Shown: positions 53,273 to 62,801, numbered from the stretch's first letter. The stretch is DNA of 64,000 nucleotides from Thermodesulfobacteriota bacterium (GCA_040753795.1 JBFMDX010000001.1:558001-622000), one strand, 5' to 3'. Notes: generated from the letters alone by a model not told the origin. Numbers and translations are program-made.

Positions 53273-54100
53273 ATGCCGGGAATAAAGAATCTGAAGGATA
53301 AGGTGGTGGTGGTGACCGGCGCGGGCAGCGGCATCGGCCGGGCCACGGCCAAGGCCTTTGCCGGTGAGGGCGCCAGGATGGTGCTGGCCGACATCAGCCG
53401 GGAGCGGCTGGACAACCTGCAGAAAACGCTTCAGGAAAGAGACATCCAGGCGGCGGTGTTCGCGCTGGATGTTTCCGACAAAAAGCAGGTGGCCGACCTG
53501 GCCCAATTCACCCTGGACACCTACGGCCGGGTGGACATCATTCATAACAACGCCGGCATCGGCATGGGCGGCCCCCTGGAAGTCTTCCCCCTGGAAGACT
53601 GGGAGCGGATCGTCGGCGTCAACTTCTGGAGCGTGGTTTACGGGGTGCACTATTTCCTGCCCCACATGATCCGCCAGCGCTCGGGCCATATCGTCAACAC
53701 CTCCAGCGCGGCCGGCTACTGGGGCCTGGCGGGGCTGGGCGCCTACACCGCCACCAAGCATGCCATTATCGGTTATTCCGACGTGCTGCGGGCGGAAATC
53801 CGGCGCTACAATATCGGTGTTACCACCATCTGCCCGGGCGTTATCAAGACCAGCATCGTTCATGACGGCAAGCAGACCATGCTGCCGACCGCCAAGATCG
53901 ACCAGAAAAAGATGGCCGCGTTTTACGACCGGTTCGGCTGGTCCCCGGAGCGGGTGGCCCGGGCCGTGATCAAGGGGGTCAAGAAGAACCGGGGCCTGGT
54001 GCCGGTAAGCCCGGAAGCCTGGGTGATGTGGTATGTCAAACGGCTATCCGAAACCGCCTACAACCTGTTCCTGCGGATCGCCGCCCGGAGCGCCTGGTAA
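53273..54100 (+). CDS. Short-chain dehydrogenase/reductase
   Basis: 275 residues, GGGGGG before the ATG. NAD(P)-binding motif VVVVTGAGSGIGRATAKAFA, an Asp (VLADIS) after strand 2 that favours NAD, NNAGIG, the catalytic Ser in NTSSAAGYWG and YTATK with catalytic Tyr and Lys. The C-terminal extension (WYVKRLSETAYNLFLRIAAR) is amphipathic and may bind membranes. It oxidises or reduces a hydroxy or keto group of an unknown substrate. Confidence 0.93.
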   Translation: MPGIKNLKDKVVVVTGAGSGIGRATAKAFAGEGARMVLADISRERLDNLQKTLQERDIQAAVFALDVSDKKQVADLAQFTLDTYGRVDIIHNNAGIGMGGPLEVFPLEDWERIVGVNFWSVVYGVHYFLPHMIRQRSGHIVNTSSAAGYWGLAGLGAYTATKHAIIGYSDVLRAEIRRYNIGVTTICPGVIKTSIVHDGKQTMLPTAKIDQKKMAAFYDRFGWSPERVARAVIKGVKKNRGLVPVSPEAWVMWYVKRLSETAYNLFLRIAARSAW

Positions 54101-54194
54101 TCAGGGGCTATAGGCCCGGAACCATTTCGATGACCTGGCCGTCCTGTCTCGGAAAATTAATGGGGCGGCCCGGAAATATGGACAGGAGGCAGGG

Positions 54195-55316
54195 CTACTG
54201 GATTTTGGACAAAGTTCCTTTCCCGATGCCGTTGCATGAGTTTGAGCCGTCAGTCCAGTTCCAGTCTGACGTCCAGGTTCCACCCGTATTTGAATCCAGG
54301 ACAAGCGTAATTGTTTCCGTGTGAGTTTTAGGGTCTTCAAAAAAAACCTTGGTGTAGGTGTAAGTGCCACCGCTGATGGTTCCGGAAAAGCTGCCGGTAT
54401 CATCGGAGACGGTAAACGTCGAGTCGGTCTGGGTGATCACCATAGTGTCCGTCTGGCCTATTCCTACCGGTTCACCACAGTCGTTTTCTTCATAGGTGGT
54501 AGTATGCTCCCAGGTACCCGTGGCGTCATAGGCCGGTGAATTTGATTTGCCGCCGCCGCCCCCCCCACCGCCGCCGCCGGCGGCCGCCACGGCCACCCCG
54601 GCGCCGGCCACGCCGGCGGCGGTCAGGCCGACGATGGCGCCGGTTGACAGCCCCGCTCCCGCCGCCGCCGCCCCGCCGCTTCCTGCCGCTGCGGCTCCTC
54701 CGCCGGCGGCCGCGGCCGTCCCGATCATGGAGATAGTGATGACGCCGCCGGTAATGACGGCCATCTGACCGGCTTCCAGCACGGCCGTGGAAACAACGGC
54801 TCCTTTATCCGACAGGGCCGACAGGTTCAGGGCGCCTTCCGTGCAGCTGACCGTGGCTTTTGTCCTGTCTGCCTCTCTGGACTCAACAATGTCAAAGCCC
54901 GTCCCCCGGACACCGAGAATGCAGGTCGGTGAATGGACTTCAAACACATTCTCCCCGCCGATAAACTTGCTGACGGCGGCTTTCAACTGGCCGGCCGACA
55001 GCAGCAGAACGGCCGTGCGGGATGTCTTTTTGAACAGAAACTGGCTGATCTCCAGTTTCGTGCTCTGCCCCAGCTGGATGGTGCTGTCATCGGAAAAGGT
55101 CATGGCGGCGGCAGACGCCTGTTCGGTGGCCACCAGATCCTTCATCTCAATGGGCGATTTCACGGCGGGCGCGATGACTTCCCCGGCCCTTGTCTGCGTT
55201 ACCGAACCGCTGACGGAGGTGAACTCCCCCACCGCCGCCGCAAAGACGGAACCGGGGATTGCCAGTTGCAGGGCCAGAAAGAAAACAAGAAACCTTTTGA
55301 TGGTAAGGGACATCAT
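54195..55316 (-). CDS. Exported FecR-domain protein (paralogue of the gene at 44473)
   Basis: 373 residues from the ATG at 55316, with GGAGGAGG upstream. Same plan as the 44473 paralogue: signal peptide ending PGSVFAAA, FecR domain (FTSVSGSVTQTRAGEVIAPA, STIQLGQSTKLEISQFLFKK, VHSPTCILGVRGTGFDIVES), Ala/Gly-rich linker with a poly-Gly run, then a C-terminal beta domain starting AYDATGTWEHTTTYEENDCG and ending GKGTLSKIQ. FecR and linker are highly similar between the two, while the C-terminal domains have diverged more. Function unknown; probably periplasmic or surface-exposed. Confidence 0.85.
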   Translation of the reverse strand: MMSLTIKRFLVFFLALQLAIPGSVFAAAVGEFTSVSGSVTQTRAGEVIAPAVKSPIEMKDLVATEQASAAAMTFSDDSTIQLGQSTKLEISQFLFKKTSRTAVLLLSAGQLKAAVSKFIGGENVFEVHSPTCILGVRGTGFDIVESREADRTKATVSCTEGALNLSALSDKGAVVSTAVLEAGQMAVITGGVITISMIGTAAAAGGGAAAAGSGGAAAAGAGLSTGAIVGLTAAGVAGAGVAVAAAGGGGGGGGGGKSNSPAYDATGTWEHTTTYEENDCGEPVGIGQTDTMVITQTDSTFTVSDDTGSFSGTISGGTYTYTKVFFEDPKTHTETITLVLDSNTGGTWTSDWNWTDGSNSCNGIGKGTLSKIQ

Positions 55317-55419
55317 GACGCCTCCTCCGTTCACGGGTATCAGGTTAATGGGAATGAGGTTAATATAGCAGGGGCGGTGGGGCCTGTCAAAAGGCCGGCG
55401 GTCAATGCTGTTCAGGCAG

Positions 55420-56418
55420 TCAAGCCCGGGGCTCCAGCCCCAGGATCCGCAGCAGGGCCAGGTCGTCTGCCAGGCTGCGGCCGGAGGTGGTCAGGTAGTC
55501 GCCGGTCATGATGCCGCTGGCGCCGGCGTAGAAGACAAAGGGATGCAGTTCCTTAAGATTGCTCTCCCGGCCGCCGCAGATGATGATCTCCTTGTCCGGC
55601 AGCAGGTGGCGCAGAAAGGCGATGATCTTCAGGCAACGCAGGGGGGTGAGGGTGTTTGACCGGGCCACGGCTGTGCCGGGAACGGGCACCAGGAAGTTGA
55701 CCGGCACGGCGTCCACCTCCAGTTCCCGCAAGGTCAGGCCCAGTTCCGCGATCTGGTCGTCGCTTTCGCCGATGCCGAAAATGCCGCCGACGCACAGGGA
55801 CAGGCCGGCCCGCCGCGCGCGTTTAATGGTGCGGACCCGTTCCGCGAAGGAATGGGTGGTGCAGATCTGAGGAAAGAGGCTGGGGGCCGCCTCCAGGTTG
55901 TGATGGTAGCGGGAAACCCCGGCTTTTTTCAGCGCCAGCAGGTCGTCGCGGTCGATGATGCCCAGGGAGGCGCAGGCGCTGATTTTTTCACGGTCCAGCC
56001 GGGACAGGGCCGCGGCCACGGTCCGGACTTCCCGCTTGGGCAGTCCCCGGCCGCTGGTGACAATGGAGTAGCGGTTGACCGGCGTTGCCTCCAGCCGTTT
56101 TCCCCGGGCCGCCATTTCATCGGCGGACAGCAGGGGGTAGACGTCGATGCCGGTGTCGGCATGGGCCGACTGGGAGCAGAAGGAACAGTCCTCCGAGCAG
56201 CGGCCGGACTTGCCGTTGCAGATGACGCACAGGTGGACGGATCGGCCGAAGCGGGCCTCCCGCAGCAGGTCCGCCCCGGCACACAGGAGGAGGGCGTCTT
56301 CGTCCGGGACCCGGATCAGGGAACGGCAGGCCTCGGCCGTCAGCGCTTCTCCGGCGTTGATTTTCCGGGCCAGCTGTAACAGCCGCCGGCGTTCTTTCAT
56401 CTTATTTTTCATGACCAT
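55420..56418 (-). CDS. bioB: Biotin synthase
   Basis: 332 residues from the ATG at 56418; an ATG at 56412 is equally plausible because the Shine-Dalgarno is weak. The radical-SAM cluster motif is [15 protein letters not shown]. Further conserved segments are [40 protein letters not shown] and [12 protein letters not shown]. It inserts sulfur into dethiobiotin. Last gene of the biotin operon, separated from bioD by a heptamer repeat array. Confidence 0.95.
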   Translation of the reverse strand: MVMKNKMKERRRLLQLARKINAGEALTAEACRSLIRVPDEDALLLCAGADLLREARFGRSVHLCVICNGKSGRCSEDCSFCSQSAHADTGIDVYPLLSADEMAARGKRLEATPVNRYSIVTSGRGLPKREVRTVAAALSRLDREKISACASLGIIDRDDLLALKKAGVSRYHHNLEAAPSLFPQICTTHSFAERVRTIKRARRAGLSLCVGGIFGIGESDDQIAELGLTLRELEVDAVPVNFLVPVPGTAVARSNTLTPLRCLKIIAFLRHLLPDKEIIICGGRESNLKELHPFVFYAGASGIMTGDYLTTSGRSLADDLALLRILGLEPRA

Positions 56419-56444
56419 CAACTCTCTTTTACTTCCGCCCTTGC

Positions 56445-56507
56445 CCCTTACACCCTGAACCTTGTACCCTATACCTCATACCTTGAACCTTAAACCTCAA
56501 ACCTTTA
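56445..56507. repeat. Heptamer tandem repeat array (STRR-like), locus 2
   Basis: Nine contiguous heptamers of consensus ACCTTRA (CCCTTAC, ACCCTGA, ACCTTGT, ACCCTAT, ACCTCAT, ACCTTGA, ACCTTAA, ACCTCAA, ACCTTTA) between bioD and bioB. The last heptamer contains the bioD stop codon. Confidence 0.92.
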
Positions 56508-57140
56508 ATTAAAGCAGTTATCAAACGTTCGCATCAGTTCTTCCGGCGTGACCGACGCCATGGGCTCGATCTCCCCGATCACCGGCACCCGGCCATAGCG
56601 TTCCACCGCCTTTTTGTTTTCTCCGTTGCGGGGCCCGTTCATGATGACGCCGAACACCGGTATATTGTACCGCCGGAGCTGATCCACCGTCAGCAGGGTA
56701 TGGTTGATCATGCCCACCCGGCTGGGGGCCACCACCAGGGCCGGGGCATCGAGCTGCCGGAACAGGTCGATCATGAACTGGCGGTCATTGAGGGGCGCCA
56801 GCACGCCGCCGGCGCCTTCGATGATCATATGCGAGATTCCCGGCGGCAAGGGCGGCGGGATGATGCGCGAAAGGTCGATGGTGACGCCTTCCATGGCCGC
56901 GGCCAGGTGAGGCGAGACCGGCGCGCGCAGGAGATAAGCCTCCGGCGGGAAATGGCTTTTCCCCAGGCCGGTCTTCTCCCGGACCCACTCCCGGTCGGCC
57001 TGACCCTCGGCTCCACTTTGTACCGGCTTCCAGTAGATGGCGGCCAGACCGGCCGTCAGCACGGCCGATACCACGGTCTTGCCGATATCCGTATCCGTGC
57101 CGGTGACGATCAGGCGATGGGGAAAATCAATCTTTGTCAT
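56505..57140 (-). CDS. bioD: Dethiobiotin synthetase
   Basis: 211 residues from the ATG at 57140, which overlaps the bioF stop (ATGA). P-loop VTGTDTDIGKTVVSAVLTAG, substrate-binding Lys in YWKPVQSG, and the IIEGAGGVLAPLNDRQFMID motif identify BioD. It closes the ureido ring of dethiobiotin using ATP and CO2. Coupled translation with bioF confirms the start choice over an ATG four codons earlier. Confidence 0.95.
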   Translation of the reverse strand: MTKIDFPHRLIVTGTDTDIGKTVVSAVLTAGLAAIYWKPVQSGAEGQADREWVREKTGLGKSHFPPEAYLLRAPVSPHLAAAMEGVTIDLSRIIPPPLPPGISHMIIEGAGGVLAPLNDRQFMIDLFRQLDAPALVVAPSRVGMINHTLLTVDQLRRYNIPVFGVIMNGPRNGENKKAVERYGRVPVIGEIEPMASVTPEELMRTFDNCFN

Positions 57141-58294
57141 TTCGCCGTCCACTGTTCGATGGCCCCGGCCAGGGCTTCCACATCCCGGCGGTCCAGGGCG
57201 GCGGACAGGGAAATCCGCAGGCGTGACTGATCGGCGGGCACCGACGGCGGCCGGATGGCCACGGCCAGAAACCCGAGTTCTTCCAGCCAGGCCGAAAGTG
57301 AGAGGGCTTTGTTTTCCGCGCCCATAATGACGGGAATGATCTGGGTGGCGGAGGCGCCGGTGGACAGCCCCAGGCCGTTGAGCCGTTTCCTTAAGAAGGC
57401 GGCGTTGTCCAGCAGTCGTCGCCGCTCCTCGGCCATGCCGGGAATCAGGTCCAGGGCGGCGTCAATGGCGCCGATGACCGCCGGCGGCAGACCGGTGGAG
57501 TAGACAAAGCCGGGGCAGCAGTTGATCAGGTACTCCCGCATTTTACGCGAGCAGGCCACGTAGGCGCCGAAGCTGCCGCAGCCCTTGCCGAAGGTGCCCA
57601 TGACCAGGTCGGCCCCGGCCCCGCAGGCCAGGCCCATGCCGTTGTCACCGAAAACACCGGTGGCATGGGCCTCGTCCACCATCAGGATGGCCCCGAACCG
57701 TTTCGCCAGGGAGGACAGCCGGTCGATATCGCCGGTGTCGCCGTCCATGGAAAAAACCGTTTCCGTGACGATGACGATCCGGGAAAAGCCGCTGGCCGCG
57801 TTTTCTGCCAGCAGCCGTTCCAGGTCATCCATATCGTTGTGGACAAAGGGTTTGACGGCGCAACGGGACAAATGGCAGCCGGCGATGATGCTGTTGTGGT
57901 TGAGCCGGTCGGAAAGGATCAGCGACTTGCGGTCGCACAGGGCCGGCAGCAGGGTGGCGTTGGCCTGGTACCCGGCGTTGAAGATCAGGGCGGCCGGGGT
58001 CTGCTTGAGGGCGGCCAGTTTTTCCTCCGTCTCTTCGACGCAGGCGTAATTGCCGCAGATCAGGCGGGAGGCGGTGGCGCCGGCGCCGTATTTTTCAAGG
58101 TATGCCGCGGCCCGTTCCGCCAGCAGCGGATGCCGGGACAGTCCCAGGTAATCGTTGGAACTGACGTTGATCAGGGTCCGGCCGTTGAGCTCGATCCGCC
58201 CGTTGTCCCGGGGAATGACCCGCCGCAGTCGGCGGACCTGGTTGGCGGCTTGCCGCCGTTGGAACTCTCTGTCGATAAAATCGAATTTATCCAT
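57137..58294 (-). CDS. bioF: 8-amino-7-oxononanoate synthase
   Basis: 385 residues. PLP-dependent alpha-oxoamine synthase with NVSSNDYLGLSRHPLLAERA, GAGATASRLICGNY, VDEAHATGVFGDNGMGLACG and the Schiff-base Lys in GTFGKGCGSFGAYV. It condenses pimeloyl-ACP or pimeloyl-CoA with alanine. It starts one base after the bioA stop. No bioC, bioH or bioW gene is in the window, so the pimelate source is encoded elsewhere. Confidence 0.95.
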   Translation of the reverse strand: MDKFDFIDREFQRRQAANQVRRLRRVIPRDNGRIELNGRTLINVSSNDYLGLSRHPLLAERAAAYLEKYGAGATASRLICGNYACVEETEEKLAALKQTPAALIFNAGYQANATLLPALCDRKSLILSDRLNHNSIIAGCHLSRCAVKPFVHNDMDDLERLLAENAASGFSRIVIVTETVFSMDGDTGDIDRLSSLAKRFGAILMVDEAHATGVFGDNGMGLACGAGADLVMGTFGKGCGSFGAYVACSRKMREYLINCCPGFVYSTGLPPAVIGAIDAALDLIPGMAEERRRLLDNAAFLRKRLNGLGLSTGASATQIIPVIMGAENKALSLSAWLEELGFLAVAIRPPSVPADQSRLRISLSAALDRRDVEALAGAIEQWTAK

Positions 58295-58295
58295 G

Positions 58296-59594
58296 TTATC
58301 TGTCCGCCAGCTTGCGTGCCAGGCCGCCCATGGCGCCGGTCAGGCGGGACAGCTCCCGGGGCTGGATGATATATGGCGGCATGATGTAGACCAGTTTGCC
58401 GAAGGGACGGATCCACACGCCGTTTTCCACGAAATAACGGCCCGCCGCGGCTGTGTCAACGGGCCTCTCCATTTCCATGACGCCGATGGCGCCCAGCACC
58501 CGAACGTCGGCCACGCTGGGAATGGCGGCCAGGGGCGTCAGCTCCGCCCGCAGCTGGTTTTCAATGGCCGCAATCCTATGTTGCCAGCCGGACGATTGCA
58601 AGAGCTGAATGCTGGCCGCGGCAATGGCGCAGGCCAGGGGATTGCCCATGAAGGTGGGGCCGTGCATGAACACGCCCGGCGCGGCCGAACAGATGCCGTC
58701 GCTGACCCGGTCGGTGGCCAGGGTGGCCGCCAGGGAAAGAAACCCGCCGGTCATGGCTTTGCCCACGCACATAATATCCGGAGAAATGCCGGCGTGTTCG
58801 CAGGCGAACATCCGGCCGGTGCGTCCGAAGCCGGTGGCGATTTCGTCGCAGATCAGCAGCAGATCATACTGGTCGCACAGTTGCCGGGTCCGCTCCAGGT
58901 ACCGGGGGGAATAAAACCACATGCCGCCGGCGCCCTGGACAATCGGCTCCAGGATGACGGCCGCGATTTCCCGGTGATGCCGCTCCAGGATGCCGCCAAG
59001 ACTTTGCAGGTCGTCTTCTTGCCAGGGGTCTTCAAAGCGGCAGCGGGGCTGATCGGCGAAATAGTGGCGGGGCATGGCCTCGGCAAAAAGATGATGCATG
59101 CCCGTGACCGGGTCACACACGGCCATGGCGCCGAAGGTGTCGCCGTGGTAGCCGCAGCGGATGGTGGCCAGTTTTTTTCTTTCCGGACGGCCTTTGGCAA
59201 ACCAGTACTGCAGGGCCATCTTGATGGCTACTTCCACGGCCACGGACCCGGAGTCCGACAGGAAAACCCGGGTCAGTCCCTTCGGGGCCATGTCCAGGAG
59301 CAGCGCGCATAAATTCACGGCCGGCTCGTGGGTCAGGCCGCCGAACATGACATGGGACATGCGCGAGAGCTGGTCTATGGCAGCCTGGTTGAGGACCGGG
59401 TGATTGTAACCGTGGATGGCCGTCCACCAGGAGGCCATGCCGTCGATCAGTACCCGGCCGTCCGCCAGGGTCAGGGTGCAGCCCGAGGCCGACCGGACCG
59501 GGTAGACCGGAAGCGGGTTGGTCATGGAGGTATAAGGATGCCAGACATGTTGCCGATCGAAGGTGAGCAGCTCTTCAGAAGACCATGTGTTCAC
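58296..59594 (-). CDS. bioA: Adenosylmethionine-8-amino-7-oxononanoate aminotransferase
   Basis: 432 residues from a GTG at 59594. The N-terminal [20 protein letters not shown] is the BioA signature, followed by [60 protein letters not shown] and the PLP Lys in [19 protein letters not shown]. It converts KAPA to DAPA with SAM as amino donor. First gene of the bioA-F-D-B operon; a heptamer array lies directly upstream of its start. Confidence 0.95.
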   Translation of the reverse strand: MNTWSSEELLTFDRQHVWHPYTSMTNPLPVYPVRSASGCTLTLADGRVLIDGMASWWTAIHGYNHPVLNQAAIDQLSRMSHVMFGGLTHEPAVNLCALLLDMAPKGLTRVFLSDSGSVAVEVAIKMALQYWFAKGRPERKKLATIRCGYHGDTFGAMAVCDPVTGMHHLFAEAMPRHYFADQPRCRFEDPWQEDDLQSLGGILERHHREIAAVILEPIVQGAGGMWFYSPRYLERTRQLCDQYDLLLICDEIATGFGRTGRMFACEHAGISPDIMCVGKAMTGGFLSLAATLATDRVSDGICSAAPGVFMHGPTFMGNPLACAIAAASIQLLQSSGWQHRIAAIENQLRAELTPLAAIPSVADVRVLGAIGVMEMERPVDTAAAGRYFVENGVWIRPFGKLVYIMPPYIIQPRELSRLTGAMGGLARKLADR

Positions 59595-59611
59595 GTCAAA
59601 AGTTTTTCTTT

Positions 59612-59660
59612 CACCTTAAACCTTACACCTTACACCTTGAACCCTGTACCTTAAACCGTT
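59612..59660. repeat. Heptamer tandem repeat array (STRR-like), locus 3
   Basis: Seven contiguous heptamers (CACCTTA, AACCTTA, CACCTTA, CACCTTG, AACCCTG, TACCTTA, AACCGTT) just upstream of bioA, in the short gap to the next gene. Same family as loci at 50700 and 56445. Confidence 0.9.
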
Positions 59661-59664
59661 GTTG

Positions 59665-60756
59665 TTAACTTTTCTTTTCCAGGTTTTCGGCGTAAATCAC
59701 ATTGACTGGCAGGGGCGAAAATTTTCTTCGCAAGGCGATATCGGTCCTGGGCAGGATGTGCTGATTGCCGACGGTCAGCCAGGGGAGGGACATCCGGACC
59801 GTACGCAGTTTCTTTTCCGATGGAAAACGGGAATGTTCGGTCCGCATATATGCCACCCGCAGGACAAAGATTCCGGCCGTTCCTTCAGTGGCAATGACAT
59901 AATTATTGGTCAGGTCTTTCACCGCCAGGCCGGTCCTGGCAGCCAGGTCGGTCATTTCCTGTTTGGAAAGTTTGACCAGCGCGAACTTGGAAACCCCTCT
60001 TTCCGACAGCCGGGTCACGTGCCGGGCCTCGCTGCTGGCCACGTAAACGGTACTGATGCAGGGCAACTGCTTCAGGAACTGGGCGGCCACCAGGGCCGCG
60101 GTTCTGCGGCCGCCGACCATGAAGGGGAACCCGTAGTATTCGAAGAGTTTCTTTTGAAGGGTTTCGGCGTACTTGTCCCCTTTCTCATAAAGATCCTTGG
60201 AAATATACCGCAGATACTGGCCCAGGTCCTCGGCGGCCGAGGCGATGGGCCAGTCGATGCGGACATGGAAATGGGAAAGGTTGTAGTGATCGGCGGCCAC
60301 GGTGGTGGGGTCTCGCTGGATCAGCAGGGCGTAATCCAGTGGCAGCAGTTCCTTTAAAAAATTGTTGAAACGGGCTGACTCCATGAATTTTTCGGTCCGG
60401 TCGAAATTGTCGGCCAGGGCCAGGGAGTCGGCCTGCATCAGGTTGGTCTTGGTTGTCCGGTTGACATCAAAGAAACGGATATGTTTCTTGCAGGTGTCGG
60501 GAATGGTGTCTTCCACGAACACCACCAGAAAGGTGTTCTGTTCTCCATATTCGATCTTCGGCAACTGGGCCCGGGGCTTTAATTCCCGCTTGGCCGCAAA
60601 AGGGTAAGGCTTATTCTTCTGCTTGAAATTATTATAGGAGTCAATCAGGGCGTACTGAACGATAAAATCGTCCAGATCGTCCCGAAGCAGTTCATAGTAG
60701 GACCGGCGCAGCCTGTTTCTGGCGCTTAACTCTTCTCTGATCAGCCAGTGGAACAT
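59665..60756 (-). CDS. Conserved-looking protein of unknown function
   Basis: 363 residues, no signal peptide or membrane helix. The N-terminus is rich in Arg and Tyr (LSARNRLRRSYYELLRDDLD), the centre contains HFHVRIDWPIASAAEDLGQY, and the C-terminus a basic region (PRTDIALRRKFSPLPVNVIY). The segment VGGRRTAALVAAQFLKQLPC resembles a nucleotide- or phosphate-binding turn but no family is recognised. Codon use is like its neighbours. It lies alone between bioA and pgk on the minus strand. Confidence 0.7.
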   Translation of the reverse strand: MFHWLIREELSARNRLRRSYYELLRDDLDDFIVQYALIDSYNNFKQKNKPYPFAAKRELKPRAQLPKIEYGEQNTFLVVFVEDTIPDTCKKHIRFFDVNRTTKTNLMQADSLALADNFDRTEKFMESARFNNFLKELLPLDYALLIQRDPTTVAADHYNLSHFHVRIDWPIASAAEDLGQYLRYISKDLYEKGDKYAETLQKKLFEYYGFPFMVGGRRTAALVAAQFLKQLPCISTVYVASSEARHVTRLSERGVSKFALVKLSKQEMTDLAARTGLAVKDLTNNYVIATEGTAGIFVLRVAYMRTEHSRFPSEKKLRTVRMSLPWLTVGNQHILPRTDIALRRKFSPLPVNVIYAENLEKKS

Positions 60757-60856
60757 GTCTTCTCTTTTCGGCCCTGATCCGGAGCGGAATGGCAGGGTGT
60801 GATATCGTTAATTTTTTGAACACGTTAGCATGGCGGAACAACCGCTGTCAAGACCG

Positions 60857-60889
60857 AAAACAAGTAAGGGGGCCTTAAAATCAGGCCCC
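60857..60889 (-). terminator. Probable terminator of pgk
   Basis: On the minus strand GGGGCCT (60889-60883) pairs with AGGCCCC (60875-60869) around a seven-base loop and is followed by CTTACTTGTTTT. The pgk stop codon lies inside the stem. Confidence 0.65.
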
Positions 60890-62071
60890 GCACTGTTTTT
60901 CCAGAACCGCCACCCCCGGCAGGGGCTCCCCTTCCATCAGGGACAGAAAAGCGCCGCCGCCGGTGGAAATGTATGACAGTTTGTCGGTCACGCCGGCCGC
61001 TTCCACCGCCGCCACGGTATCACCGCCGCCGGCGATGGTATAGGCGCCGGTTTTTGCCACCGCCTCGGCCACGCCGTTGGTGCCGGCGGCAAAGACCGGG
61101 GTTTCAAAAATGCCCATGGGACCGTTCCAGATGACCGTGCCGGCCCCGGCGATAATGCCGGCAAAAAGGCTGACGGTGGCCGGCCCGATGTCGAGTACCA
61201 TGGCCTGATCGGGAATGCTGTCGATGGGCACGATTTGTCCCGGCGTTTTCTGGTCGATGCTGTCGGCCGCCATGGCGTCCACCGGCAGGTAAATGGCGAT
61301 TTTCTTCTCTACGGCCTGGGCCAGTATTTTGCGGGCGTCCTCGATCAGGTCCGGCTCTATTTTTGACTTGCCGACTTTGCCTCCTTTGGCCGCCAGGAAA
61401 GTGTTGGCCATGGCCCCTCCGATGATCATGCTGTCCACCGAGTTCAAGATGCTGTAAAGCGCCTTGAGCTTGGAGGAGACCTTGGCCCCGCCGACGATGG
61501 CCACCAGCGGCCGTTTGGGGCTTTCCATGGCCGTCCGGAAGGCAGTGATCTCCTTTTCCAGCAGCAGGCCGGCGGCGCAGACCGGCGCGTGTTTGACGAT
61601 GGCTTCCACCGAGGCGTTGGCCCGGTGGGAAACGGCGAAGGCGTCGTTGATGTAGATATCGCACAGGGCCGCCAGGGTTCTGGCAAAACCGTCGTCGTTG
61701 TCGGCTTCGCCGGGATGGAAGCGCAGGTTCTCCAACATGATAACATCGCCGTTTTTCATGCCGTTGATCATGGCGGTAACCTTGTCGCCGATGCAGTCGT
61801 CGGCCATGATCACCGGCTTGCCCAGCAGTTCCTGCAGGCGCTTGGCCGCGGGCGCCAGGGTGAAGGCCGGGTCCGGCTTGCCCTTGGGGCGGCCCAGGTG
61901 GGAGCAGAGAATGACCCGGGCATTGTTTTCCATCAGCCAGGTAATGGTGGGCATGACGAACCGGATGCGGGTATCGTCGGTGACGTTCCCCTTGTCGTCC
62001 AGGGGCACGTTAAAATCCACTCGTACCAGCACTCTCTTACCGGAAACAGCTAAAGTCTTCATTGATTTCAT
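60881..62071 (-). CDS. pgk: Phosphoglycerate kinase
   Basis: 396 residues from the ATG at 62071, six bases after GGAGGAGG; an ATG two codons earlier abuts that site. KRVLVRVDFNVPLDDKGNVT, SHLGRPKGKPDPAFTLAPAA, LENLRFHPGEADND, AIVGGAKVSSKLKALYSILN and the C-terminal TIAGGGDTVAAVEAAGVTDK, STGGGAFLSLMEG are all family hallmarks. It acts in glycolysis and gluconeogenesis. The small Cys protein gene lies 18 bases upstream and is probably co-transcribed. Confidence 0.97.
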   Translation of the reverse strand: MKSMKTLAVSGKRVLVRVDFNVPLDDKGNVTDDTRIRFVMPTITWLMENNARVILCSHLGRPKGKPDPAFTLAPAAKRLQELLGKPVIMADDCIGDKVTAMINGMKNGDVIMLENLRFHPGEADNDDGFARTLAALCDIYINDAFAVSHRANASVEAIVKHAPVCAAGLLLEKEITAFRTAMESPKRPLVAIVGGAKVSSKLKALYSILNSVDSMIIGGAMANTFLAAKGGKVGKSKIEPDLIEDARKILAQAVEKKIAIYLPVDAMAADSIDQKTPGQIVPIDSIPDQAMVLDIGPATVSLFAGIIAGAGTVIWNGPMGIFETPVFAAGTNGVAEAVAKTGAYTIAGGGDTVAAVEAAGVTDKLSYISTGGGAFLSLMEGEPLPGVAVLEKQCGA

Positions 62072-62089
62072 GGTCATCCTCCTCCCCGT

Positions 62090-62359
62090 TTAATCGGTTT
62101 CTTCTGATTTTTTTCGGGCAATGGTTTTCTTCTGCAGCCATCGGTCGAAAAAGCCCATGGATCCGGAAGCATATGCGCGATTGATCCGTTCCTCGGCCAT
62201 GGCCAGCCTGCCCCGGCCTTCGGCCGCCTCACGAAGGCATTCGGTCTTGTGCGGGCAGGGCACGCAGGGTTCCGGCGTCCGCCGCAGCCCGTCGGCCTGC
62301 ATGGGAAAGACCTTATCCAGTTGCCCGTAGCAGGACGGGCGTGAAGCGGTGACGTTCAT
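62090..62359 (-). CDS. Small Cys-containing protein, function unknown
   Basis: 89 residues. The pattern CYGQLDKVFPMQADGLRRTP followed by CVPCPHKTECLREA has four Cys in C-x(n)-C-x2-C-x5-C arrangement, able to bind a metal or Fe-S cluster. From general familiarity similar short proteins occur in deltaproteobacterial genomes, function unknown. The C-terminus is basic (KKTIARKK). It sits 18 bases upstream of pgk. Confidence 0.7.
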   Translation of the reverse strand: MNVTASRPSCYGQLDKVFPMQADGLRRTPEPCVPCPHKTECLREAAEGRGRLAMAEERINRAYASGSMGFFDRWLQKKTIARKKSEETD

Positions 62360-62740
62360 TTTTTATATTTTATTACATTGCCGTTCAAAAGGCACCGGAT
62401 TTCTTATGTCGCTTATCCGTGTCACTTTCCCCGGGAAAAAGAAAAGTTGATCCTGCGAGGGGAAACCCAAAGGTCTTTGCCAAGCCGATTCTGATTTCAG
62501 AATCTCGCCCGGATGTACGGGAGGAATCTTCGAGGAACTCGGAGGTATTCAACGCTTGAACTGCGATTCGGTATACGCAATTTTCGAAAGGCGGTCCGCT
62601 GCCTGCATGTTCTGGTCGGATGCCCTTTTTCGTTCCAGAATAAAAAAATCCTCAAGTCCTTTATGTTTGAATGATTTAAACGTCTAAGGTAAGTTGCAAA
62701 CTGGCGAGAAAAAATAATGGCCTCGTTTTGCCAGCCAGTT
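62360..62740. other. Gene-free region next to the cassette-like units
   Basis: About 380 bases with no supportable gene. Bases 62693-62747 form a hairpin (GTTGCAAACTGG with CCAGTTTGTCAAC, one extra base) that shares its right end with the attC-like site at 62741. Its polarity (GTT first, AAC last) is opposite to attC, so it is not counted as a cassette site. The rest shows nothing recognisable. Confidence 0.55.
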
Positions 62741-62801
62741 TGTCAACGTCGGGCATCAGCAGCCGCGGCTTTTTGCGCTCTGCTGAATGCCCTTGTTCTG
62801 C
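62741..62801 (-). repeat. attC-like recombination site B
   Basis: Read on the minus strand: GCAGAAC, then GGGCATTCAGCAG pairing with CTGCTGATGCCC except for one extra T (extrahelical base), then GTTGACA. Size 61 bp. AAC and GTT at the ends are the R'' and R' core bases of attC. It begins three bases after the stop of the RHH antitoxin gene. Confidence 0.7.

Noticed and set aside
52906-53415. 169-codon minus-strand frame between and through palindrome B
   Set aside because: Runs through the palindrome and into the SDR gene; only its last 30 residues look protein-like, which is too little to call a gene.
62693-62747. Third attC site next to site B
   Set aside because: The hairpin begins with GTT and ends with AAC, the reverse of attC polarity, and no complementary R'' heptamer (TGTCAAC) follows downstream.
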